From Sorghum bicolor (Eukaryota > Streptophyta > Magnoliopsida > Poales > Poaceae), in assembly GCF_000003195.3 (NCBI RefSeq), contig NC_012870.2, positions 32,268,562-32,332,561 on the forward strand: a stretch of 64,000 bases of DNA. The letters run 5' to 3'. Position 1 is the first letter of the stretch. Every line of letters starts with the position of its first letter. This document shows, piece after piece, positions 45,748 to 55,631 of the stretch. A program made the position numbers and the translations under genes. The notes under the pieces are model-generated. The model searched no databases. It had not been told where the DNA came from and worked only from the letters and a program-made list of their open reading frames with translations.

Positions 45748-45765
45748 TCCCCGGCAATGGCGCCA
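45748..45765 (-). other. Primer-binding site of element C (tRNA-Asp type)
   Basis: The minus-strand sequence TGGCGCCATTGCCGGGGA lies eight bases from the LTR and differs by one base from the complement of the plant tRNA-Asp 3' end. Confidence 0.85.
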
Positions 45766-45773
45766 GAAATGCT

Positions 45774-47000
45774 TGTTGATATTTGGTAACGCAATAAGGA
45801 AATGATCCGCAAGCGCACGGATATCGGTGAGCATTTCACCCGGGAGGTTATCCAGAGTATCGTATTTATATTTTTACCACTGAGAGAAAGGGTGCATCTG
45901 ACTAACCAAATCTATTGCTACTACCCCTTTAGGCTACAAAGAATGTTTCTCGATGTAAGCGATGTATAGAGAAGACTGCAACCGTAGTCTCGTTCTAACC
46001 TTGGTAAGGATGATCTACTGATCTATTGGGGAAGCTTACAGAATCTAGACACCACAAAGGATGTTCGACCCACACCTATAAACCTATCCGTCTTACTAAC
46101 GAGATGTGGGATACAAAGGTAACTCATAAATGTCACGTTCCTTGCTACTACCACGGTCCAGCTAGTCAGGGGATATCTATGAGTACCCTAGCCTAAACAC
46201 CACGTTTATGCTAGCAATGATTACTCTAATACTCAACCAGAAGAGATTAAAGTAAACTCATAAACCAAAGAACAATAAAACAAGAACTTACTAGAATTAG
46301 AAGTCGAATTACTAAAGAATCCTAGAAGCAAGCCTCGGGTTAGGAAACTTGATCTCGCAGGTACAACTCGGAGTAGACACCGACAGGCCGGGCTTCCTCT
46401 GATCTACACCTCCACTCTATATCTCTCAATCTAGTAGAAACTAGAAGATCTAATTCTACTCACATTGGTTGCTAAGCCTAAAAGATATTTTATTTAGAGG
46501 AGAGGTATTCCCTCGAGGGCACCTCTCAACTCTATGATGAACTTGTCTCCTCTAGGGGCCAGGGGGTTTGGTTTTATAGTCCCCTCAAGTGAACGTGAGC
46601 CATTGGATCAAACCGACATTGATTGGACGGTTATCCTTGATCCTTTAGGTCGGTGGAGCTTAGTCCGCGAAGAGAGTTCTGAATCGAATCCAACAGAGGG
46701 CGGGCGCCTAGGTCAACTGGGCGGGCGACCAGTGCCTGGCCCCGTTCGGCCTCCGCTTCCTTCCCGTGGCTTCTAGAGTCTTCTAGATGTAAGATAATTG
46801 CATGGCACATTAATATCTCTATGTAATCCCGACGTGTGGGCCTTTCTTCCGTAATTCCTGATAACCCCCTGCAGAAATAGACAAACACCAAAAGTCGTGG
46901 AATTCTGTCAGATAAAACCCCAAGTCTGGGTGTTGGTTGCATTTGGATCCTTTTCTTTATTTATTTGATGATTATATTTGGTACTTAAGGACCGTCAACA
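45774..47000 (-). mobile_element. 5' LTR of element C
   Basis: 1,227 bases, the partner of 8432-9659. GC boxes lie at 46698-46709 and 46719-46730, each with one substitution, and a TATA box is seen as TTTTATA near 46571. It is followed by the ATCAA duplication (47001-47005). Confidence 0.92.
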
Positions 47001-47005
47001 ATCAA

Positions 47006-47561
47006 CGCACCCAAGACCGTAGCAAACCTAGATATAGCACCGTACCAAGAGAATTCTTCTCGGGAGAAAGTCCGTCAGGAAAAGAGAAATCCTTTGGCCG
47101 CCCTACCAGCAAACCACAAAGCACCCATCAACAGTGCCGCAAACATAACCACTGCTGCCTGTTCCACAACAAATAACATAGAGCGCAAGAAGAAAAATCC
47201 TAGTGGCGAAGGATCTAGCAGTCGTGCTGGTAGCCGGAAGGCTGGCAAATCCAAGGAGGCCCGATCCTCGAGTGCTCTCCCTTGGATTAGGAGGCATTTG
47301 CCCCGGCCATCCATCAAGCGTCGTGCAGGACAGTACGAGAGCAGCGATGAGGAGGATGATCCTAGTATCCTCGCTGATCTTAAATCCAAGCAAGCTAGCC
47401 TTCGCACTATCCTAAGGGTTTTAGAAGACGACCTAGAAGAGAAGCATACTGAGATTAGGAACCTCAACGATGATATCAATAGGTTTCGTTTCAGGTTCAA
47501 CAATAAGCTGAGGAAGGTCGCTGAAAACCTAGGTGTTGGTTGCCTCGTGGAAAATCTTTAG
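47006..47561 (+). pseudogene. Downstream ORF of element G, 3' piece (split by element C)
   Basis: It continues the frame begun at 8403 and ends at TAG 47559-47561. The product is about 194 residues and is not recognised. The middle is basic and serine-rich (RKKKNPSGEGSSSRAGSRKA), then acidic (ESSDEEDDPS). The last 60 residues are heptad-like (LEDDLEEKHTEIRNLNDDINRF), a probable coiled coil. It lies between gag-pro and the 3' non-coding region of G, where other Athila relatives carry extra or env-like ORFs, but no membrane segment is visible. Confidence 0.55.
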
Positions 47562-49124
47562 ACCACATCTGCTGCACGCTTCTCGTTGTTTTGGCACAAG
47601 CATGATCTTCTTTGTTGCTTAATTTATTTCCCTTCAATAATGTAACGTGCCTTTTCAAAGTTATCAATAATATTTTTGAGTTATCATGAGCACTTGTTTT
47701 CTTTATATATTATGACTAACCATGACAGAGAAGAAAACAAGTGTGGGGGAGGGAATCTTCGAGAACTCGGTTTGCACAACCTTCTCCCCTTCTAAAAAGT
47801 TTTTCGAAAATAAAATATTTAAAATATCGTTACCTTCAAACTCCATTTAACATGTCTCCTAGTTTCAAATTTGCTTTGCATATGGTTTAATCCTTGCTAA
47901 TGTCCTTGAGGTTATGAATACTTGTAGTAGGAACCCCACTTTATCTAAGTAATTGACATATGTGATATAGTAGGATGACATGATTCTTGCTAAGTTCTTA
48001 CAAAGTACTTGGGATTTAGTTTATCAAAAACAAAAGTTACACATGGCAAGTTTCCTTTAGTGGTTTTAAGCTTTCACCTACCAACGCCAAATATACTTTG
48101 ATCATGATGAAACCTTCAGTCATATGCTGCTTGTAGTATGTTGAGCTTTGTCAAATTGTTGTGACCCAAGCGAGATTATGGTCTTACGCCCATGACTAGA
48201 GATTCACTTACACCCACCAAATAAAGCCGACTCTTACACTAAGAAGTCGCGCACAACATGCACCCTTCCATCCACCGAAAATTTTGCCAACTCTTATCCT
48301 GAGAGTTGTGCCTTAGCTTTCCACCAAATAAAAAATCCAAACTCTCATCCTGAGATTTGCGCATCCCCAAATTCACTCCTTACTTTTTGTCCTCATGACA
48401 TCTCTTTAATTTTCTTTGATTCCATTCATCAAGACAAATGTGCTATAGTTGAAAAAAATTCAAAGGAAAAAAAAAACCAAAGAGGGATAGATGGGAAAGA
48501 AAGAAAAAAATCAAACGTCCCCGTCATGAAAAAAAGAAATGAGGGAAAAATATACACAAGATAGAGCCCATATGTTTTCCTCTCTCTCTTTATTTTATCC
48601 TTCAAAATAAAAGAGAGTCATGATGCAAAAAGGAGTGACCAAAAATATTTAGAATTAGGATTTCCATCAATTCCACAAACAATTTTCACACATTTGCACA
48701 ATCTCAATCGAGGCGTAAGGCTTGTATCTCCTGGTGGTCCGGTTTTTGACTTCGCAACATATGTGCTGCAAGTTTGCCCACCTTTTATACCTACCCAAAA
48801 ATCCAGATAAAGCTTTTAGAGGTAGGAAGATCATAAGAAGGCATCAATCTTCTATGCCTTGGTAAGGAACCACTTACATATATGAGCGATTTGAGAGAAT
48901 CATTCAAGGAATCACAAGCCATGTTTTTATTTCAAAATCTTACAAAAACACAAGTGTCTTAAGTAAGAGCAAAGTCAAGAGGACTTGAATCCAGGTTGTT
49001 CCATATTTCAATCACCAAAGATTTATGTTGTAGACACTTTGAAGTTCACAAACCCATGTGAAGCTTGGAATAACCTGTATGCAGGCTCTTTGACAATGGT
49101 GATGAACCCATTTGGTCCTAAGTG
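47562..49124 (+). mobile_element. 3' non-coding region of element G
   Basis: AT-rich, without a credible gene. It has an internal GTGTGGGGGAGGG motif near 47741, resembling the terminal polypurine tract. Bases 48825-48960 resemble the 3' region of F (1380-1500), supporting common descent. A purine-rich low-complexity patch lies near 48450-48560. Confidence 0.7.
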
Positions 49125-49165
49125 CCTTCACTCGAGGATGAGCAAAGGACAAAGTGTGGGGGAGT
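49125..49165 (+). promoter_or_regulatory. Hairpin and polypurine tract of element G
   Basis: An imperfect 9-bp stem around CTCGAGGATGAG (49125-49148) precedes AAAGTGTGGGGGAGT, which abuts the LTR start at 49166. The layout matches F, C and D. Confidence 0.6.
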
Positions 49166-49421
49166 TGTTGGCCACGCTTATTATATAAAAATAAATATCT
49201 TTTTATAAAAAAAATAAATATAAAATAGAGCTTTGATCTAATCTTTCCACGAGTTTTGGTATATACGCTATTTTCAGGTATGACACGTGGAAAAGTGCAA
49301 AAGATACAAGAAATGTGCAATGCAAGAATTCGTATTTAGAAAAGACGCAGACCAACTCCAATAGAGAAAAGCCCACAAAAGATGAATTGGACCCATCCGT
49401 AACCACGAGGAGGATCAGGGC
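49166..49421 (+). mobile_element. 3' LTR (U3 part) of element G
   Basis: It starts TGTTGGCCACGC after the polypurine tract. It is recognised over 256 bases because a second copy lies at 50885-51151. The continuation does not resemble the R-U5 at 3719-4973, so the LTR is probably truncated or recombined; the right end is uncertain. Confidence 0.6.
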
Positions 49422-49851
49422 CCAGAGCACAACCGACCACGCGAAGGTAGTGGCCATAGTTATCATGCAAGCTAACACTAGGAGTGTTACATATATCTTT
49501 AGCTATAGGAGGTGTAAATGCCTCAAGAGAGAACCATAAATACCACATACACTGAGAGACTTGAGGGTGTCATACAATTAAGCTCTGAGATTTATTCTAA
49601 AAACTTATAAAAACTCTAGAATAATGGTTTTGCAAAGAATTTGAGACATATGGCTTGACCTGATTGTTCTATCTTCTAATTGCTCAAGACTCATTCAAAA
49701 GCTGTAAAGCCCCATGGTTAAAGGTAAATGTGTAAGTTTGAAGATTAGAGCAAGTATTGACTAATTCGGAGGAGAATCTTTGTTTGGGAGCATGTGTACT
49801 TGGAAAGAATAAAAATATTATAGCAACACTTCATCCAAATACATTTACTGC
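49422..49851 (+). mobile_element. 3' internal fragment of a further Athila-like element (H)
   Basis: Bases 49500-49850 resemble the F 3' internal region (1340-1720), in the same order. It seems to be the tail of another element whose LTR is at 50885. No gene. Confidence 0.5.
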
Positions 49852-50884
49852 TGTTAACACTGGATTTTGGCATGTTTAAGAAGATGATTGGTGGGCCTGC
49901 ACACGGTGATTCTGTGGAGCGGCCGATATTTTGAATATTTCGGCAAATGTCCATGCGGTCAGCTAATTCCTGAGGATTCGGCAAGCATTTGTGTGATCAG
50001 TTGTCTTAGAAAAGGCAATTTTGTCTAAAGATAATAGAAGAGGTGAGCAAAGACCAACCCGACAAGGGGAGATCATGATAATTTAGGCCTGTGACTCCGA
50101 GGAGGATTGAAGCTAGAGATATCACGTTTTTAAGTTTCCTTTATTGTTTAGTCGTAGTCTTGTAGGATTCATGTTACAACAAGGGTATAAATATGAGCCT
50201 CTAGTTATTGTAAAGTTTGTTGACAACAAAATCAATTACTTTCTCAAAAACAACAAAATCAATTCAACTGGCCCCATGCCAAATTAGAGTCTTTGTCGTG
50301 TTGTCAAGGTCTTCGAGAGGGGTTATCGATCTGTCGACCTCTGTAAGTTCCGACAACATTGTCGTCATGTCTAGTATCATGCGGTGGATTTAGACGTTGA
50401 TGCAAGTAGTCTTGTTTGTCTCGACTGAATGGCCGTGTGGTAGGTGTTTGCTTAGCAATCAAGAGATCTTTGCTTATGCTTTGTTCATTGCAAGTAGATA
50501 CCGTGCGGCAGGTGTTTCCTTGACATGCTTACCAAAGCAAGATAGTTATCGGCTCTATTAGATTTGACAAGGTCTAATAGATTCATTAAATTATCATGTG
50601 TTGCATGTTTTAAATACTTTATATATTTGTAACACTCTTTTGCCCAATCTAGATTGGTAAGGTTTGGCTCCATACTTTCATATACCTATCCATGCTCTAA
50701 CGTTTTCTCACTTTCATGCAATCTTTATGAATAGGTTATGTACTCACAATAGCCGAATAATATGAATCTAGGTTGTCACATGTTGCGAGTTCATGTATAC
50801 TGAATATGTTTAAATTTAGATAAAGCAAGTGTCATATGGCGGATGTAAGCTTTTGATTGATTTAATCATGTTTGCTTGCATGTT
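49852..50884 (+). mobile_element. LTR-like insertion, unassigned
   Basis: It starts TGTTAACACTGG and has a TATAAATA box at 50186-50193, features of an LTR. No matching end, duplication or internal coding region could be found, so it may be a truncated LTR plus some internal sequence. No gene is supported. Confidence 0.35.
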
Positions 50885-51151
50885 TGTTGGCGACGCTTAT
50901 TATATAAAAATAAATATCTTTTTATAAAAAAATAAATAGAAAACAGGGCTTTGATCTAATCTTTCCATGAGTTTTGGTATATATGCTATTTTCAGGTATG
51001 ACACGTGGAAAAGTGCAAAAGATACAAGAAATGCACAATGCAAGAATTCGTATTTAGAAAAGACGCAAACCAATTCCAATAGAGAAAAGCCCACAAAAGA
51101 TGAACTGGACCCATCCGTAACCCCATCCGTAACCACGAGGAGGATCAGGGC
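50885..51151 (+). mobile_element. LTR fragment related to the G 3' LTR (element H)
   Basis: 267 bases nearly identical to 49166-49421, with one 13-base internal duplication (CCCATCCGTAACC). It is cut at AGGGC by element D. The uninterrupted copy reads AGGGCCCAGAG there. Confidence 0.75.
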
Positions 51152-52386
51152 TGTTGATATTTGGGAACGCAATAAGGAATTGATCCGCAAGCGCACGGAT
51201 ATCGGTGAGCACTTCACCCGGGAAATTATCCAGAGTATCGTATTTATTTTTTTTACCACTAGGAGAAAGAGTGCATCTGACTAACCGGTCTATTACTACT
51301 AACCTTTAGGCACAAAGAATGTCTTTCGATGTGAGTGATAAATAGAGAAGACTGCAACCGTAGTCTCCTTCTAACCTTGGTAAGGATAATCTATTGTTCT
51401 AATGGGGAGGCTAACGGAATCTAGACACCACAAAGGATGTTCAACCCGCACCTATAAACCCTATCCTTCCTGCTAACGAGATGTGATCTGCAAAGGTAAC
51501 TCGGAATTGTCACGTTCCTCACTACTACCACGGTCCAGCTAGTCAGGGAATATCTATGAGTAACCCAGCTTAAACACCACGTTTACGCCAGCAATGATTA
51601 CTCTAAACTCTACGCGAAGAGATTAAAGTAAACTCATAAACCATAAGAACAATAAAACAAGAACTTACTAGAATTTAGAAGTCGAAATACTGAAGAATCC
51701 TAGGAGCAAGCTTCGGGTTAGGAGAACTTGATCCCGCAGGTACAAGCTTGGAGTAGACACCGACAGGCCGAGCTTCCTCCAATCTACACCTCCACTCTAT
51801 CTCTCTCAATCTAGTAGAAACTAGAAGATCTATTTCTACCTTACATTGGTTGCTAATCCTAAAAAGAAATATTGATTAGAGAAGAGGTTTTCCTTCGAGG
51901 GCACCCCTCAGTCTCTATGATAATTTCTTCATGTCTTCTCTAGGGGCCAGGGGGGTCTCCTTATATAGTCCTTCCCTTCTATGCATTTTTTGGTCGGTAG
52001 GCGAGGTGGTACTATGTTTTCCTTGATCCAATAGGTCGGTGGAATATCCCGTGCGAAGAGAGTCCCGAACTGCATCCAGCAGGGGGCGGGCGCCCAGGTC
52101 ACCAGGGCGGGCGCCCTGGGCCTGGCCCCTTTCGGCCTCCGTCTTCTTCCCGTGGCTTCTGGAGTCTTCTAGATGGTAGAAAATTGCGCGGTGCGTTGAT
52201 ATCTCTATGTAATCCCGACATGTGGGCCTTTCTTCCTTATTTCCTGATAACCCCCTGCAGAAACAGATAAACAACAAAACTCGTGGAATTCTGTCAGATC
52301 AAACCCTAATTCTAGGTGTTGGTTGTATATTGGTCCTTTTCCTTATTTATTTGATAATTAAAATTGATACTTAAGAACCGTCAACA
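51152..52386 (-). mobile_element. 3' LTR of element D (C family)
   Basis: TGTTGATATTTGG to CCGTCAACA, 1,235 bases, clearly homologous to the C LTRs but more divergent. It carries GC boxes at 52084-52095 and 52105-52116. The preceding AGGGC (51147-51151) is the expected target duplication; its partner would lie outside the window. Confidence 0.88.
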
Positions 52387-52574
52387 AATACCCCCATACT
52401 TAGGCTTTTACTCGTCCTCGAGAAAAGGATGGTTAAGAACAATATCTGGGGTAAAACATTTTAAAACATTCTTTATATTTGCAGGGTGTTAAAAATCCAC
52501 TGTGTACCATAGTCAGGGAAGTTTATGGTTAAGAGTAAAGATCCTTTCTTCTCAATCCTGTCACTTGGAGTTTT

Positions 52575-52622
<48 letters not shown>

Positions 52623-53660
52623 CATACCTTTTGATCCTCATAGGTTCTCTCAGATCACTCATTATCTTTTATATATCTCACTGAGGTTGTTTTAATTTTG
52701 CAAAAATTCTCAAGCATACTTACTTTGCATTTATTGCCTGATCAAAACGGGATCCGAGGAGGGGAATGTCATACTCTTAGATCAAAGACTTTGAAAATTA
52801 AAATCTTTGTCAACTCTTGCTGGCATATTGCTTATTAGAGAGACCATGGGCTATCATTTTCTCTTTTTCTTCTCTTTTTTTTAAGTTGATACCGAAGTAC
52901 CCCTATTTCTACTGCCGGACACTTGTCCATTTTTTTTCTGCGAGGTTGTCGAGCACTTGCTTCTTTTTATTTCCTCAAAATATCTCTATTTTTGCATAGC
53001 CCATGCCTCTAATGCAATAATACTTCGGAAGAGTGAATCTTTCTGAATAAATGTCTTGATCTTAGGAGCATGATAAACCTCTCAACAAGGGTCTAACTCA
53101 TTTTGAACAAACTCAATACAGAGTAGATAGCTTTTATAATCATAATCAATATTTTCAGTTTTATCAGGCATATAAAACACTGAGGATGGTAGCTAAAATT
53201 TTGAATATTTTGAAATAAATTCTCCAAGCAACAATGATATCAAGAATAAGAAACTCATACTCTACCATCACATATTCCGCAATGACTTAAGTAACACAGG
53301 GTTTTAAAATGATTTTATAATAATTGCAAGTTTTCAGGAAATATCACAGATTGAGATTAATCATGATTAGAAATATTTTAATCTTTTTAATTTATCATGT
53401 CGGAAACAGTAATCTGCATAATCTAAAATATGTGTATGTGTAAAGTAAAGTGTGCAGAGTGTGTACCTGAATCGTGGAGTGGTGTGGTCGGAGTGTGTTT
53501 GGCATGTCGAGGGATCTCCCCCATACTTGTTTTCTGCTTTCTTGCACAAAAAATAAAGTAGAGACACACAAGACATAATAATAATAATACTCTTTATTAA
53601 TCTTGAGGCATTTATTACAAAAGACTAGTAGCAAACTGATAGAAAACTGATGATAATAGT
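52387..53660 (-). mobile_element. Element D, 3' internal region
   Basis: Non-coding sequence in minus orientation, homologous in patches to 9660-10500. The polypurine tract CCCCC stretch abuts the LTR (52388-52396). A hairpin (52405-52427) lies just inside, with a stem that differs from the C stem but pairs. Element E is inserted at 53661; the rest of D is beyond the window. Confidence 0.75.
52577..52619. repeat. TA dinucleotide microsatellite
   Basis: About 21 uninterrupted TA units inside element D. Confidence 0.95.
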
Positions 53661-54704
53661 TGTCGGTGTTTTTCCCCCGGGGGGTCACACCAACGAGTAA
53701 ATTTGTATGCGTGCTCCCCTTTCCGGATGGTGATGCAAGAAGACACAGAGATTTATCCTGGTTCGGGCAAGAGAAGGCCCTACGTCCAGCGGGGGGAGAG
53801 AGTTTGTATTATCTTGCACCTAAGTGCTTGTACAGGGGCGAATACAAGCGTGGTATGAAGTGTGTAGCTCTACTACGTGTGTGTGTTCTTGTGTTGTGAT
53901 CTGTCCCTCTTCTATTCCTGAGTCCCTCCTTTTATAGCTCCAAGGAGAGACACAGGGTACATGCATAGATGTTAGAGTAGGGATCGATAGCCGCATGGAG
54001 CGCTGACCTACTCGAGGCTTCCGTACGGCATGGCCTCGAGCCGTCCCATCTTGATAGCTTGGTGATGATTACGCGTGCTCCTGCGTGCTGCCCTGCCAGC
54101 CGCCTTGTGCTGGTTCTGAGGTCGCATGCTCGTATGGTATGGTGGCGGATCCGGCGGAGCAGCTGTGGTGTTGTCAGTCGACGCCCGACTTGTCCCTGGG
54201 AAGGGACCTTGTTCGGTCGAGGGTCGGGCGCCGCGTAATATGCTGATATCTGGAGCGCTGACCTTGGGTGTCTCGAGGGGGTCCCGATTAGACGTTCCAT
54301 CCTTGTTTCCTGTGTCCTGACTCGCCCTGGGTCGTTCGGTGGGAAGGCTGCAAAAAGAACGATGGGACAGAAGCTTGCTCCCTATCACGCCTTCTGTGAC
54401 CTGTGTGTTAGGTGGGGAAGCGTCAGGTGCATTTAATGCTTCGGCTCGCGTGCGCGCGTCGGGCGGCGGACAGTGTCCTCACGCCCGGCACATCTCGGTT
54501 CGCTCGAGCCCGCTTCCGTCATCGAGGGCAGTCGTCGTTCGAGTCCTGAACCGATTCGCTCGAGACTATTTCCGTCTTCGAGGCTGCGACTGTCGATGGC
54601 GGCGCATACGTAAGATTAGAGCGTCGAATTAAGGGTCTCGACCTTCGTACGGGCAATCTCATAATGTGCATTGCTGAGGGTACCCCTAACCGATACCCTC
54701 GACA
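53661..54704 (-). mobile_element. 3' LTR of element E
   Basis: 1,044 bases, TGTCGGTGTTTTTCCC to GATACCCTCGACA on plus, the reverse complement of a B-type LTR. The TATA box on the element strand is at 53929-53936. Confidence 0.92.
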
Positions 54705-55491
54705 GTAGCCCCCGAGCCTTCATTCGAGCGCTAGCGCTCGAATGGAGGTTTTGATTTACGGTCGAATTTTCGTGGGGGCGCGCGAGCGACCCCGCGGGGT
54801 AGCCCCCGAGCCCTCGGAGGAGTTTTTGACTCCTTCGAGGGTTATGTTGTCTAATTCGCAGAAACGCTTTCGACACCAGTGGTGGAAGATTCTGACTGGC
54901 TCGTTTTTGCCCGTGGGTTTCGACGTACTCCCGATAGAGCGAGCGTCTTTCATCCCAAATTGAGTTCCTAGCGGGTAGTCCAAGTGAGAACCTGTGCCCC
55001 TTTCGAGGGGGGTCAGCTGTAGCCCGGAGGCGTCCTCATAAAGCAGGGTCGACGTGGTCGGGGATACTGGTCTCATTCGATAGAGTCCAGCGGCTCGATG
55101 CCTCCCTTCGGGGGGATTCCTCTCGACTGTCTCGACCCTACCTTGAACATCACCAGCGAGTCCTCGAGGCGGGCCTCGATCTTCGACCGCTCGCTGGGGA
55201 TCCCTGACTCTGGCGCTCGAGATCGGCTGTCGAACCCTTTCAGCGGGCCAGCCATCGACCTCCCGAGACTTTTGCGGTTATGTCCCTTGGCTTACGAGGG
55301 AAGGAAATGGTCGTGGCGGTTCGCCTTTCTGCCCGTTGGGCGCGTATTTTTAGGCGGATGACGTTACGTTACCGTATCGGCGAGGAATTCGGAGAGTCCG
55401 GCCTGCGAGGAGAGAGAGAGAGCTGTCAGGCGGCGCATTTATGGGGGGAGTTACCTTACTTCTCGGATCTGTCCGTTGGCGGACAGCTGCC
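54705..55491 (-). other. 3' non-coding region of E with two hairpin-polypurine modules
   Basis: GTAGCCCCCGAG (54705-54716, polypurine tract on the minus strand) is followed by a 32-nt inverted repeat (54717-54748) whose inner 24 bases are a perfect palindrome. A second GTAGCCCCCGAG (54799-54810) is followed by a 31-nt inverted repeat (54811-54841). The remainder is the upstream region of the antisense gene. No gene is seen. Confidence 0.75.
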
Positions 55492-55499
55492 TATAAATA
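55492..55499 (+). promoter_or_regulatory. TATA box of the E antisense gene
   Basis: TATAAATA, 133 bases before the ATG at 55632, with a CT-rich leader. This position is conserved in A and B. Confidence 0.7.
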
Positions 55500-55631
55500 T
55501 GTCGTCGCGTCACCGCCGTTCCTCTCCCTTCCGCCTTCTCACTCTCGTTCCTTTGCTGCCTTTGCTTTCTCGTCATCTCACGCGCACACGCCCCCTCGAG
55601 CCGTAGCGAACCCACCGCCCCGTCAGCCGAG

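Larger units (their letters stand above)
8432..47000 (-). mobile_element. Element C, non-autonomous Athila-like LTR retrotransposon (with nested A, B and a solo LTR)
   Basis: Two LTRs of 1,228 and 1,227 bases flank an internal region of about 7 kb once the nested insertions are removed. The duplication is ATCAA. The minus strand is the sense strand: the tRNA-Asp primer site is at 45748-45765 and the polypurine tract at 9660-9670. The internal region has an unrecognised ORF in the gag position (44961-44209), a broken protease region (42905-41911) and long non-coding 3' sequence, but no reverse transcriptase, RNase H or integrase. The LTRs differ at roughly 50 positions by eye (about 4%), making C older than A and B. 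Confidence 0.9.

Noticed and set aside
45748..45765. tRNA-like sequence
   Set aside because: Only 18 bases complementary to a tRNA 3' end, next to an LTR: a primer-binding site, not a tRNA gene.
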